In this document: piece after piece, positions 19,368-28,339 of the stretch
How positions within the stretch are numbered: position 1 is the first letter of the stretch
Layout of the letters: the number at the start of each line of letters is the position of its first letter
NCBI GenBank assembly: GCA_964584665.1
Contig: CAZPAO010000004.1
Location: 1-64,000, forward strand
From: DASUBN01 sp964584665
GTDB taxonomy: Bacteria; Pseudomonadota; Gammaproteobacteria; Natronospirales; REEB76
Direction: 5' to 3'
Length of the DNA stretch: 64,000 nucleotides
Position numbers and translations under genes: made by a program
The notes under the pieces: model-generated
The model's database searches: none
The model's input: only the letters and a program-made list of their open reading frames with translations
What the model was told of the DNA's origin: nothing

Positions 19368-20494
19368 AGCTCAAGCTGGCATGGGGTTGGGGCAAGACCC
19401 TCGCCGAACACGAGCACGACCGCGAGAACAACTACCAATTGCTGCGTTTCATCGCGGCGATGGCGGTGGTCTACGGCCACAGTTATGCGCTCTCGCTGCT
19501 GCGCGGCGGCCACGACCTGGTGCAGCGCGCGCTCGGTTTCACCTACAGCGGCGACCTCGCGGTCGAGATGTTCTTCGTCATCAGCGGCTTCCTGGTGACG
19601 GCGAGCTACCTGCACCGGGACGATCTCGCCGTGTTCGCCAAGGCGCGCATCCTGCGCATCTTCCCCGCGCTGTTCGTGTGCCTGTTCGTGACGGTGTTCA
19701 TCTGGGGTCCGCTGGTATCGAGCGTGAGCGTGCAGGAGTATTTCGCCAGCCCGCTCACCTGGAAGTACCTGGCCTATACCGCCCCCCTGTGGAAGGCGCA
19801 GATGGAGCTGCCCGGCGTGTTCCTGGGCAGCCCGCGTCCGGCCATGAACGGCCCCTTGTGGACGCTGCCGGCCGAGATCCGCATGTACATCGTGGTGGCG
19901 CTGTTCGGGGTGGCCGGCATCCTGCGCCGCCGCTGGCTCGCCAACCTGGCGCTGGGGGCGTTAGCCGTCTGTCTGGTGCTGACCCCGGACCTGGTACCCA
20001 TGCTTTCCATCGTGAAGAAGTTCGCCCACCTGGCGCTCATCTTCTGCGTGGGCATGGCCTTCTACATCAACCGCGATTGGGTGCGCCTGGACTGGAAGAT
20101 CCTGGTGCTGCTGTTCATCTTCGCGCTGGTGATGCGGGCATTGGGGTATTTCCCATTGGGCTGGACCGTGTTCTTCCTGTACGCAACCATGTGGCTGGTC
20201 TATGTGCCGGACTTCCATTGGTATAATCGCGTCGGCGACTACTCCTACGGCGTCTACATCTACGGCTGGCCGGTGCAGGAGACCCTGGTGCAGTGGTTCC
20301 CCGGGCTCACGCCGGTGGAGCTGTTCTTCGCCGCCGCCGCGGGCACGCTGCCACTGGCGGCCCTCTCCTGGCACCTGGTGGAACAGCCGGCGCTGCAACT
20401 GAAGCAGGTGCCGGTGCGCAAGATGCTGGGGCGTTTCGGCGAGGCGCTGGTGCGCGAGTTCTCCAAGCTGGACAGGTTCGGGAGCAAAGACTGA
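19364..20494 (+). CDS. Acyltransferase-3 family membrane protein (OafA/YrhL type)
   Basis: Predicted inner-membrane acyltransferase of 376 residues, with about ten hydrophobic segments, that would transfer acetyl or another acyl group onto a glycan. The catalytic histidine is probably His39 in VVYGHS. The family arginine motif lies in AKARILRIFPAL near 93-104, and MFFVISGFLV near 69-78 is characteristic. It overlaps rmlD at the 5' end (ATGA) and rmlB at the 3' end (TGATG), splitting the rml genes. O-acetylation of the polysaccharide made by this locus is the likely role; the exact target is unknown. Confidence 0.85.
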   Translation: MKLKLAWGWGKTLAEHEHDRENNYQLLRFIAAMAVVYGHSYALSLLRGGHDLVQRALGFTYSGDLAVEMFFVISGFLVTASYLHRDDLAVFAKARILRIFPALFVCLFVTVFIWGPLVSSVSVQEYFASPLTWKYLAYTAPLWKAQMELPGVFLGSPRPAMNGPLWTLPAEIRMYIVVALFGVAGILRRRWLANLALGALAVCLVLTPDLVPMLSIVKKFAHLALIFCVGMAFYINRDWVRLDWKILVLLFIFALVMRALGYFPLGWTVFFLYATMWLVYVPDFHWYNRVGDYSYGVYIYGWPVQETLVQWFPGLTPVELFFAAAAGTLPLAALSWHLVEQPALQLKQVPVRKMLGRFGEALVREFSKLDRFGSKD

Positions 20495-21567
20495 TGGGCA
20501 AGCGGAACATCCTGGTCACCGGCGGCGCGGGTTTCATCGGCGCGAACTTCTTATACCATTGGACAGAGGCGCATCCGCAGGATCGGGTGGTGATGCTGGA
20601 TGCGCTCACCTATGCCGGCAGCCGGCTCAACTTCAAGGACCTAGAAGGCAGGGCCAACTTCCGCTTCGTGCACGGCGACATCTGCGACGAAGCGCTGGTG
20701 AACGAGCTGATGCGCGGCGAAGCCATCGACACAGTGGCTCACTTCGCCGCCGAGTCCCACGTGGACCGTTCGATAGACGGCCCCGATGCCTTCATCCAGA
20801 CCAACATCCTGGGCACGCACGTGCTGTTGAAGGCCGCCAAGGCGGCCTGGGCGGGGAAGCAAGGCGAGTTCCGTTTCCACCACGTCTCCACCGACGAGGT
20901 GTTCGGTTCGCTCGGCCCCGCGGACCCGGCCTTCCACGAGAAGACGCCCTACGACCCGAGTTCCCCGTATTCCGCCAGCAAGGCCTCGTCCGACCACCTG
21001 GTGCGGGCCTATCACCGCACCTACGGCCTGCCGGTGACCCTGACCAACTGCTCCAACAACTACGGCCCCTATCAGTTCCCGGAGAAGCTTATCCCGGTGA
21101 TCATCCTGAACGCGCTCGCCGGCCGGCCCATCCCGGTATACGGCGACGGCCAGCAGGTGCGGGACTGGCTGTACGTGGCGGACCATTGCAGCGCCATCGA
21201 GCGGGTGATCCTCAAGGGCAGGCTGGGGGAGACCTACAACGTGGGCGGCAACGGCGAGCGCAAGAACATCGAGATCGTGCGCACCATCTGCAAGCTCCTA
21301 GACGAGCGCCGCCCGGATTCCCAGCACCGCCCCCACGAGAGCCTCATCAAGTTCGTGCAGGACCGGCCCGGCCACGACCGGCGCTACGCCATCGACATCC
21401 GCTATATAAAGAAGGAGCTGGACTGGCAGCCCGCGGAGGACCTTGCGAGCGGCCTGGCCAAGACCGTGGACTGGTACCTCGCGCACCTCGACTGGTGCGA
21501 AGCGGTGGCGGGCCACAAGACGGCCGCCGAGCGCCGCGGCCTGGGCGCGGAGTCCTCCAAGCGGTAA
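20494..21567 (+). CDS. rmlB: dTDP-glucose 4,6-dehydratase
   Basis: RmlB converts dTDP-glucose to dTDP-4-keto-6-deoxy-glucose, supplying RmlC and RmlD. The extended-SDR protein is 357 residues from the ATG at 20494. The NAD-binding loop is GGAGFIGANF at 10-19, FAAESHVDRSI is near 86, the catalytic STDEV is near 132-136 and Tyr159-xxx-Lys163 is in YSASKASSDH. Together with rmlA, rmlC and rmlD this completes the dTDP-L-rhamnose pathway. A 21-base gap separates it from the first LtaS-like gene. Confidence 0.97.
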   Translation: MGKRNILVTGGAGFIGANFLYHWTEAHPQDRVVMLDALTYAGSRLNFKDLEGRANFRFVHGDICDEALVNELMRGEAIDTVAHFAAESHVDRSIDGPDAFIQTNILGTHVLLKAAKAAWAGKQGEFRFHHVSTDEVFGSLGPADPAFHEKTPYDPSSPYSASKASSDHLVRAYHRTYGLPVTLTNCSNNYGPYQFPEKLIPVIILNALAGRPIPVYGDGQQVRDWLYVADHCSAIERVILKGRLGETYNVGGNGERKNIEIVRTICKLLDERRPDSQHRPHESLIKFVQDRPGHDRRYAIDIRYIKKELDWQPAEDLASGLAKTVDWYLAHLDWCEAVAGHKTAAERRGLGAESSKR

Positions 21568-21588
21568 GCCGGCGCGGCCCACACCACC

Positions 21589-23769
21589 ATGCCGCTGCCG
21601 CCCTCCCTCCGTCCCCCGTACCCGCGCCTCACCCGCTGGCGTTGGCTGTGGCTGCCGCCCACGAGCGCAGCGTTACTGCTCGCGCTGTGCAGTTTCATCG
21701 TCGGCAACTTCTTCCAGATCGGCCTCTACACCCAGGGTTACGCCAGCGAGGCGCTGGCGGGCACGCTGGTGGGCTACTGGCTGTACGCGCTGCTGCGCCC
21801 CTGGTGGCTGTTCCTCGCGGTGCAGGCGCTGGTGACGCTGCTGCTGTACCTCGGCAACGCCTACAAGATGCTCTACTTCGATGCGCCGGTGCTGCCGGCG
21901 GACCTCGCGGCCCTGCCGGTGTTGCTGGAGCAGGTGGAGGGCTGGCGCTTCCTGCTGATGGGCACGCCCTTCCTGCTGCTGGCGCTCGCCTTCCTCGCCG
22001 GTTTGCGCTGGCGCTGGCAGACACCGGCCCTGTTCTTCGGCGGGATGTTGTTGGTGGCCGGCACGGTGACGCAGGCGCCCGAGTGGCTGCGCAGCCAGCT
22101 CGACCAGCTCTACGGCTACGACGCTTTCGGGCCCACCTATAATTTCTTCGAGCGCGGCCCTTACGTGTACCTGCTGAACGAGTACGCCCGCGGGCGCGCC
22201 GTGGCAGGGGAGATCCCCTCGCGCGAAGCGGTCCTGCAGGCGCTCGCGCGCACCGGCCCGAAGCCGCCGTTGGGACCGCTGCAGCCGGGCGCCGCGCGCG
22301 ATGTGTACCTCATCATGATGGAGACGCTGTGGGACGCTTCCCTGATGAAGGCGGCCCATTACAACCGCGATCCCTTCGCTCCCGCGTTCCGCAAGCTCTA
22401 CGACCAGGCCGGGCGCAGCCAGACCCTGGTGCCGGTGTTCGGCGGCGGCACGCCCAACTCCGAGTTCGAGGCCCTCTGCGGCGCGCCGGCCTTCGATTCC
22501 GGCATCGTGTTCGTCACGAGCCTGCGCCGCCCCATGTTGTGCCTGCCGCGCCTGCTGGCCCAGGCGGGGTACCGCAGCTATGCCGCCACCGCCGATCCCT
22601 ACGGCTTGTGGAACCGGGGTGACGCCTTGTCCTTCATCGGTTTCCAGCGCTTCTACGACGCGGACAACTTCGACCCCTCTGATCGCAACGGCGAGTTCAT
22701 GGCGGACGCGGAGCTGTTCGAGCAGGCCGATTCGTTGCTGCAGAAGGACGCGGTCGAAGGCCCGCGCTTCGTGTTCATCTCGACCGACAGCGGTCACTAT
22801 CCCTTCGACCTGGACCACGCGAGGCGTCCGGCCCTCATCACCAGCGACTACCCCGACCCTTCCGTCGCGGCCTATGCCAACGCGGTCTACTACGATACGT
22901 CCGAACTGGCGGACTACATCGGACGCATCTGGGAGCGGGACCCGGACGCGCTCATCGTGGCTTTCGGCGACCACCTGCCGGTGCTGAGCGATGGCTTCGG
23001 CGCCTATGCCAAGTCCGGGCTGTTCTCGGGCCACGAGGAGGACTTCGACGCTCACATGCTGCTGGCGCATCAGGCCACGCCGCTCCTGGTCATCGACGGC
23101 CGCCGCGGGCCGGTGAGGTTCGGGCGGCTCTCGTTGTTCGAGCTGCCGCGCTTCCTGCTCGGCTTGCTCGGCATGGACCAGCCGACGGAGCTGGATGCCT
23201 TCACGCCGCCCCCGGGACTGCATCCGCGCTTGCGGGACGGACGCCTCTTATCGGTGCCGGAGCAGGGGGCTCCTGAGATCTGCACCCCGGACTTCCGCAG
23301 CGGGGACTGCCGCAAGCTCAAGGCATGGTATGAGGACATGCGAGTGCTGCGGGCCGACATCCTGGCGGGCTCCGACTACACGACCACGGCCCTGTACGGC
23401 GACGTGGAGCGGGCGTTGGCTTCGCCGGCAGCGGAGGCGGGCTATCTCTCCCGGGATACCCCGAGCCAGCCTTGCGACATCCGGGTGCTGGAGTGGGGGC
23501 CGAAGTCCACCCGCATCGGCCGCGGCTTCAACCCGAAACGGGACGGCAGCCCCAGCTTCGACATCTCCTACACCGGCAGCGCGCGCCGGGTGCGTGCCTG
23601 GCTCGGTTTCGAGGAACTCGAGGTCTACGCGACGGACAGTCACGAGCGCCTGAGCGCGGGCCTGCATGGACGCCTCATGCTGCTGCTGCCCGGCGACCAT
23701 CCGCTCACCCTGAGCTGCAACGGCGATCCCCGGCGCATCGAGGTGGGCCGGTTCCACGTCGGGTTATAA
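21589..23769 (+). CDS. LTA synthase-like phosphoglycerol transferase homologue (1)
   Basis: Alkaline-phosphatase-superfamily membrane enzyme of 726 residues. Five hydrophobic segments occupy about residues 25-165. A periplasmic catalytic domain (about 235-530) follows, with the metal ligand Glu245 in MMETLWD, the putative nucleophile Thr288 in GGGTPNSEFE and Asp461-His462 in FGDHLP. These match LtaS/OpgB-type phosphoglycerol transferases, not sulfatases, since no C/SxPxR motif is present. The last 120 residues form a beta-rich tail (WGPKSTRIGRGFN, ending GRFHVGL) shared with the next gene. It probably decorates a periplasmic glycan with phosphoglycerol; donor and acceptor are unproven. Confidence 0.82.
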   Translation: MPLPPSLRPPYPRLTRWRWLWLPPTSAALLLALCSFIVGNFFQIGLYTQGYASEALAGTLVGYWLYALLRPWWLFLAVQALVTLLLYLGNAYKMLYFDAPVLPADLAALPVLLEQVEGWRFLLMGTPFLLLALAFLAGLRWRWQTPALFFGGMLLVAGTVTQAPEWLRSQLDQLYGYDAFGPTYNFFERGPYVYLLNEYARGRAVAGEIPSREAVLQALARTGPKPPLGPLQPGAARDVYLIMMETLWDASLMKAAHYNRDPFAPAFRKLYDQAGRSQTLVPVFGGGTPNSEFEALCGAPAFDSGIVFVTSLRRPMLCLPRLLAQAGYRSYAATADPYGLWNRGDALSFIGFQRFYDADNFDPSDRNGEFMADAELFEQADSLLQKDAVEGPRFVFISTDSGHYPFDLDHARRPALITSDYPDPSVAAYANAVYYDTSELADYIGRIWERDPDALIVAFGDHLPVLSDGFGAYAKSGLFSGHEEDFDAHMLLAHQATPLLVIDGRRGPVRFGRLSLFELPRFLLGLLGMDQPTELDAFTPPPGLHPRLRDGRLLSVPEQGAPEICTPDFRSGDCRKLKAWYEDMRVLRADILAGSDYTTTALYGDVERALASPAAEAGYLSRDTPSQPCDIRVLEWGPKSTRIGRGFNPKRDGSPSFDISYTGSARRVRAWLGFEELEVYATDSHERLSAGLHGRLMLLLPGDHPLTLSCNGDPRRIEVGRFHVGL

Positions 23770-23798
23770 TGCGCATCGCGCGGGCGCTCCGCGCCCGC
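23765..23798 (+). promoter_or_regulatory. TATAAT box and GC hairpin between the LtaS-like genes
   Basis: A perfect -10 hexamer, TATAAT (23765-23770), overlaps the stop codon of the first LtaS-like gene, with no recognisable -35. It is followed by a 7-bp GC hairpin (GCGGGCG/CGCCCGC at 23780-23786/23792-23798) without a T-run. The hairpin could modulate expression of the second LtaS-like gene; the promoter is a candidate only. Confidence 0.3.
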
Positions 23799-23857
23799 CC
23801 TTCAGGGCAGAAGCATCAGGGTGCGCCGGCCCGGCGGCGGCCCACAGGAGACAGGCC

Positions 23858-26005
23858 TTGAAGGTCCCATTCAAGCATCCGGCGCTCAGGCACCTGGTGC
23901 CGCTCATCTCGACGCTCGCGATCATGACCGTCTGCAACTGGGCGGTGCGCCATTATTTCGGCTACAGCATGACCTGGGTCGGGCTCCTGGCCGACCTCAT
24001 AGCGGCCTCCGCGTTCTCCTACTGGCTCTACTACCTGATGCGGCGGCTGTGGGTGTTCCTGCTGCTGCAGGTGTTGGTGCTGGGCGCGCTCTACATCGGC
24101 AACGGCATCAAGGTCGAGCTCCTGGCGGCACCGATCCTGCCTTCCGACATCAACACCCTGCCGGTGCTGCTGGACGTGCTGTTCGGCTGGCGTTTCGTGG
24201 CGGCGCTGGCGCCGCTGGTGGCCATCGGCGCGCTCATCCTTTACGGCCTGCGTCGGGACTGGCGCGGCATCGCGATGCTCGCCGCCACGGTGCTGCCGCT
24301 GTGGTTGTGCCTCGTGTTCCTGCCGGGCCCCTTGGCCCAGGGCCTGGACGCGATGTTCGGTTACTACCCCTACAAGGAACTCGGCAACTACGAGGAACGC
24401 GGGCCGCTGCTGTATTTCCTCAACGAGTACGCGCGCCAGCGCGAGCTGCAGGGCAAGCTCCCGACCCGCGATGAGGTGGCGACGGCGCTCAAGCGCCAGG
24501 GCATGGCGATGCCGCTGCCGCCCATGACGCTGGCGAAGCAGCGCGACGTCTACGTCTTCCTGATGGAAGCGTTCTGGGACCCTTCCCTCATCAAGAAGGT
24601 GGAGTTCAACCGCGACCCCTGGGCGGCGCCGTTCCGCGCGCTGTGGGACCAGACCGACGACAGCTGGGTGCAGACGCCGGTGTTCGGCGGCGGCACCGCC
24701 AACTCCGAGCTGGAAGTGCTCTGCGGCATGCCGGCGCTGCCGGAACGCATCGCCTTCGTCACCAGCCTGGTGCAGGCGATGCCGTGCATGCCCATGCTCC
24801 TGGCACAAGCCGGCTACCGCACCATCGCCATCGCGCCGGATGATTACAGCACCTGGAACCGCAACAACTCCTACCAGTACCTCGGCTTCGACCGCTTCTA
24901 CGCCAAGCCGAGCCTGTTCCTGGACGACCAGAACGGCGGCTTCCTCGCCAACCAAACCCTGTTCGCCCAGATGCACGACCGCGTGATCGCGGATGCGGCC
25001 GGCCATCCGCGGCTGGTGTACACCGTGACCACCAGCGGCCACTATCCGTTCCTGATGGACCTGCGCAAGCGGCCGCAGGTGATCAAGATCAAGCCCCATA
25101 ACGAGGCGCTCTCCAACTACGCCAACGCGGTGTACTACGACTCCCAGGAACTGTCCGACTACTTGGTGAAGCTGCGTGCCGCCGATCCGGATGCGATCAT
25201 CGTGATCTTCGGCGATCACCTGCCGGCCCTCAGCAGCCGCCGCAAGGGCTTCAGCGATACCGGACTGTTCCCCAAGAACGCGGATGACCTGACGCCGGAG
25301 ACCATGCGCACGCGGCAGAGCACGCCGCTCATCGTCATCGACGGCAAGCGCGGGCCGCTCAAGCTGGGGCGTCTCTCGCTGTTCGAGGTGCCGCGCCTGT
25401 TGTTGTCCCTGCTCGGTGCCAGTGGCCCCACGGCGCTGGATGCCTTCGCGCCGCCCCCCCACGAGCATCCGCGCCCGATCTACTCCGGCCGCTTCCTGGT
25501 CACTGACGACGAGGGTGGCGCCATGTTCTGCGACAGTGGGGCGCCCAGCGCCGGTTGCGAGCAGGCGGATGCCTGGGAGCAGGACATGCAGGTCCTACGC
25601 ACCGACCTCGTCTCGGGCAAGCGCTTCGGGCCACAGCTGCTCTACGGCGATGCGTTCAAGCTGGCGATCCCGGACACGGGCCTCGCCTACCACGCGCCCA
25701 TGGACGTGCACCCCTGCGACATCAAGGTGACCCTGTGGGGGCCGCCGGAGGGCAAGAGCGGCCGGCCTTTCAACCTGCAGAAGAGCGGCAACTCCGCCCT
25801 CTACATCCAGTACACCGGCAGCGTCGGCAACGTCGAAGCCTGGCTCGGCTCGCGCCGGCTGGACGTGACCAACAACGGCCAGCGCATGGCGCTCTCGCTG
25901 CCGGGGCAGACCCGCATCTACCTGCCGGGCACCTATCCCCTGACCCTGAAGTGCAACGGCGATGACACGCCGGTCAAGGTGGGCGACTTCCATGTGTATT
26001 TCTGA
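23858..26005 (+). CDS. LTA synthase-like phosphoglycerol transferase homologue (2)
   Basis: Tandem paralogue of the preceding gene, 715 residues, with five N-terminal membrane segments (about 12-155) and the same catalytic set: Glu237 in LMEAFWDPS, Thr280 in GGGTANSELE and Asp453-His454 in FGDHLPAL. The C-terminal tail (PCDIKVTLWGP, then GRPFNLQKSG, ending VGDFHVYF) aligns with that of gene 1. Translation most likely starts at TTG 23858, since AGGAG lies eight bases upstream and no ATG precedes the first membrane segment. The two copies have diverged throughout, so they probably differ in acceptor or in linkage. Gram-negative OpgB, which modifies periplasmic glucans, is the closest functional precedent. 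Confidence 0.82.
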   Translation: MKVPFKHPALRHLVPLISTLAIMTVCNWAVRHYFGYSMTWVGLLADLIAASAFSYWLYYLMRRLWVFLLLQVLVLGALYIGNGIKVELLAAPILPSDINTLPVLLDVLFGWRFVAALAPLVAIGALILYGLRRDWRGIAMLAATVLPLWLCLVFLPGPLAQGLDAMFGYYPYKELGNYEERGPLLYFLNEYARQRELQGKLPTRDEVATALKRQGMAMPLPPMTLAKQRDVYVFLMEAFWDPSLIKKVEFNRDPWAAPFRALWDQTDDSWVQTPVFGGGTANSELEVLCGMPALPERIAFVTSLVQAMPCMPMLLAQAGYRTIAIAPDDYSTWNRNNSYQYLGFDRFYAKPSLFLDDQNGGFLANQTLFAQMHDRVIADAAGHPRLVYTVTTSGHYPFLMDLRKRPQVIKIKPHNEALSNYANAVYYDSQELSDYLVKLRAADPDAIIVIFGDHLPALSSRRKGFSDTGLFPKNADDLTPETMRTRQSTPLIVIDGKRGPLKLGRLSLFEVPRLLLSLLGASGPTALDAFAPPPHEHPRPIYSGRFLVTDDEGGAMFCDSGAPSAGCEQADAWEQDMQVLRTDLVSGKRFGPQLLYGDAFKLAIPDTGLAYHAPMDVHPCDIKVTLWGPPEGKSGRPFNLQKSGNSALYIQYTGSVGNVEAWLGSRRLDVTNNGQRMALSLPGQTRIYLPGTYPLTLKCNGDDTPVKVGDFHVYF

Positions 26006-26026
26006 TCCGCGCACCGGAGTGGGGCG

Positions 26027-26803
26027 GTGAACCCCGTGCAGGCCCGCCGCTGGCTGGAACTGGTGTGGTGGAAGGCCATGGCCGAACTCAAGGCCGAGGC
26101 TGCGCGCGCCTACATCGGCATCCTCTGGTGGGTGGCGGAGCCGGCGCTGTACATGGCCGCGTTCTACGTGGCTTTCGGTGCCGGCATCCGGGCCGGCGGC
26201 GTGCACGCCGTGCCTTTCCTGCTCACGGGCCTGGTGCCCTGGAAGTGGTTCGCCAGCAGCGTGCAGGGCGGATCCGGCGCCATCCAGGCCAACAGCGGCC
26301 TGATCCAGCAGGTGTACGTGCCTAAGGCGATCCTGCCCTTCATCGTGATGGTGATCAACGGCATCAAGTTCCTGGTGGTGCTGGCGCTGCTGCTGCTGGT
26401 GCTGGCCGCCATGGGTTATCCGCCGGAGCCCGTGTGGGTGGCGTTGCCGGTGGTGATGCTGGTGGAGTTCCTGCTGATCGTGGCCTTGGGCTCCCTGGCC
26501 GCTTCGATCCTGCCGCTGTTGCCGGACTTCAAGCTGATCGTGGACAACGGCCTCATCATGCTGATGTTCCTGTCGGGCATCTTCTACGACGTGGACAAGC
26601 TGCCCCCCGCCGCGGCGGCGGTGCTGCGTCTCAATCCCATGGTCTGGATCATCAAGGCCTTCCGCAGCGTGCTGATGGAGCACGCCTGGCCGCGCTGGGA
26701 CACGCTGCTGGCCGTAGCGGTGTTCTCCCTGGTGGTCTATGCGCTGGCGCTGGCCGTGCTGCGCGCCTACGACCGCCACTACACCAAGCTGATGGTGGGC
26801 TGA
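26027..26803 (+). CDS. wzm: Polysaccharide ABC exporter permease, Wzm/KpsM type
   Basis: Inner-membrane permease of 258 residues belonging to the ABC-2 polysaccharide/polyol exporter group. About six hydrophobic segments are visible. The amphipathic N-terminus (WWKAMAELKAEAARAYIGILWW) and the LNPMVWIIKAFRSVL motif near the C-terminus are typical of Wzm/TagG proteins. It starts at GTG 26027 with GGGGCG upstream, 21 bases after the LtaS-like gene, and is followed four bases later by its ATPase. It would move undecaprenyl-linked or lipid-linked glycan to the periplasmic face. Confidence 0.88.
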   Translation: MNPVQARRWLELVWWKAMAELKAEAARAYIGILWWVAEPALYMAAFYVAFGAGIRAGGVHAVPFLLTGLVPWKWFASSVQGGSGAIQANSGLIQQVYVPKAILPFIVMVINGIKFLVVLALLLLVLAAMGYPPEPVWVALPVVMLVEFLLIVALGSLAASILPLLPDFKLIVDNGLIMLMFLSGIFYDVDKLPPAAAAVLRLNPMVWIIKAFRSVLMEHAWPRWDTLLAVAVFSLVVYALALAVLRAYDRHYTKLMVG

Positions 26804-26807
26804 GGCC

Positions 26808-27536
26808 ATGTCACACCAGCCGGTGATCGAGGTCAGGAACATGGGCGTGTGCTACACGCGCCGCTCGGGCCTCATGCGCAGCTCCAAGTTCTGGGCATTG
26901 CACGACGTGAGCTTCGACCTCATGCACGGCGAGACCATCGGCATCGTGGGGCACAACGGCGCGGGCAAGAGCACGCTGCTGCGGGTGCTCGCGGGCATCC
27001 TGGCGCCGGACCTCGGCCAGATGGTGATGCACGGCGGCCGCGCCTCGCTGCTCTCGCTGCAAGTCGGGTTCATCCCGTACCTGAGCGGCCGGGACAACGT
27101 GGTACTGAGTGGTATACTTCTCGGCCTCACGCGCCGCCAGGTGCTGGCGCGCATGGATGACATCATCGATTTCGCGGAACTCGGCGACTTCATCGACGAG
27201 CCGATGCGCAGCTACTCCTCCGGCATGAAAGCCCGCCTCGGTTTCGCCGTGGCGTTCCAGGCCGATCCGGATGTGCTGCTCATCGACGAAGTGCTGGGCG
27301 TGGGCGATGCCGCGTTCCGCGCCAAGTCCGCCGCGGTGATGCGCGAGAAGATCAATTCCGACAAGACCGTGGTGATGGTGACCCACAGCGAGGAGACGGT
27401 GCTGGAACTGTGCGACCGGGTGGTCTGGATAGACCACGGCGTGACGCGCAAGGTCGGCCCGACCCGCGAGGTGATGGACGAATACCGCGCTTCCGTGCCG
27501 GCACCCGTGCGGCGCGGCCAGGGGGGGAGACCGTGA
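26808..27536 (+). CDS. wzt: Polysaccharide ABC exporter ATPase, Wzt/KpsT type without glycan-binding domain
   Basis: Nucleotide-binding subunit of 242 residues partnering the preceding permease. Walker A is GHNGAGKST at 48-56, the signature YSSGMKARLGF is at about 136-146 and Walker B is VLLIDEVLGVGD at about 157-168. The protein ends shortly after the ABC domain and so lacks the C-terminal carbohydrate-recognition domain found in Wzt proteins that read a capped chain end; in this it resembles KpsT, TagH-like or other Wzt forms. The stop overlaps the GTG start of a sulfotransferase (GTGA), which suggests that export and sulfation are co-expressed. Confidence 0.9.
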   Translation: MSHQPVIEVRNMGVCYTRRSGLMRSSKFWALHDVSFDLMHGETIGIVGHNGAGKSTLLRVLAGILAPDLGQMVMHGGRASLLSLQVGFIPYLSGRDNVVLSGILLGLTRRQVLARMDDIIDFAELGDFIDEPMRSYSSGMKARLGFAVAFQADPDVLLIDEVLGVGDAAFRAKSAAVMREKINSDKTVVMVTHSEETVLELCDRVVWIDHGVTRKVGPTREVMDEYRASVPAPVRRGQGGRP

Positions 27537-28339
27537 AGTTCCTGAAGAGCCTGCTCGGGCGCAAGACGCCCCCCGTGCACCTGCGCGACGACAGCTACAT
27601 GATCTGCTGCCCCGCCCGCAGCGGCAGCTCCATGTTCGTGCACCTCCTGCGCTCGCACCCGCAGATCCTCTCCCACGGCGAGGTGCTGGGCCGCACCGTC
27701 ACCGGTTTCGCGCCGCCCATCGGCACGATGATGAAGGACAACCCGGCGCTCCAGTCCTATTTCAATTCACTCAAGGACTCGGAGCCGCTGTACTTCATCT
27801 ACAACCACGTGCTGCACCCGCGCGGGCGCCAGGCGGTCGGCTTCAAGCTGAAGTACGATGAACTCAGCACCAAGTCCTACCGGACCATCCTCGACATCCT
27901 CCGGCAGGACCGGGACCTCAAGATCCTGTTCCTCGACCGGGAGAACCTGTTCGAGCGCTACCTCTCTCACCGCGTCGCCGACAAGACCGGCGTGACGCTG
28001 GTGACGGCCAAGACCCCGCAGGCACAGCCCGAGATGCCGGTGCTGACGCTGGACCCCGTCGACATGGAGAAGAGCTTCCGCGAGGAACTGGAGCGCAAGG
28101 CCCATTTCCGCCGCGTCTTCGCCGGCCACCGCAGCATCGAGACCACCTACGAGAAGCTGGTGACCGATCCCACTGGCGAGATGGACCGGATCTACGCCTT
28201 CATCGGCGTGGCGCCCCATGCGGCCACCACCACCACCAAGAAGATCGTGGACCGGGACCTCGGTCGCGTAGTGGCCAATCTGCCCGAACTGAAGGCACAC
28301 TTCGCCGGCTCGCCTTTCGCGGCCTTCTTCGACGCCTGA
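27533..28339 (+). CDS. Sulfotransferase, Stf0-like (3)
   Basis: Predicted sulfotransferase of 268 residues, started from GTG 27533, which overlaps the wzt stop and has a run of seven G upstream. The PAPS loop CCPARSGSSMF lies at 25-35 and resembles the Cys-x-x-Pro-Arg-Ser/Thr-Gly-Ser form of Stf0-type enzymes that sulfate trehalose or lipids. The 3'-phosphate segment may be LDRENLFERYLSHR near 130-143. The diverged protein at 11567-12355 is its paralogue but has lost the loop. It is likely one of the enzymes sulfating the exported glycan. The acceptor cannot be read from the sequence. Confidence 0.8.
   Translation: MKFLKSLLGRKTPPVHLRDDSYMICCPARSGSSMFVHLLRSHPQILSHGEVLGRTVTGFAPPIGTMMKDNPALQSYFNSLKDSEPLYFIYNHVLHPRGRQAVGFKLKYDELSTKSYRTILDILRQDRDLKILFLDRENLFERYLSHRVADKTGVTLVTAKTPQAQPEMPVLTLDPVDMEKSFREELERKAHFRRVFAGHRSIETTYEKLVTDPTGEMDRIYAFIGVAPHAATTTTKKIVDRDLGRVVANLPELKAHFAGSPFAAFFDA

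Noticed and set aside
20219..20227. Perfect extended -10 (TGGTATAAT) inside the acyltransferase gene
   Set aside because: The bases encode Trp-Tyr-Asn in a conserved-looking segment, no -35 is present, and rmlB is already translationally coupled to the upstream gene.
21589..26005. Sulfatases rather than transferases
   Set aside because: The genes belong to the alkaline phosphatase superfamily, but the sulfatase C/S-x-P-x-R maturation motif is absent and the nucleophile position is Thr in GGGT, as in LtaS-type transferases.
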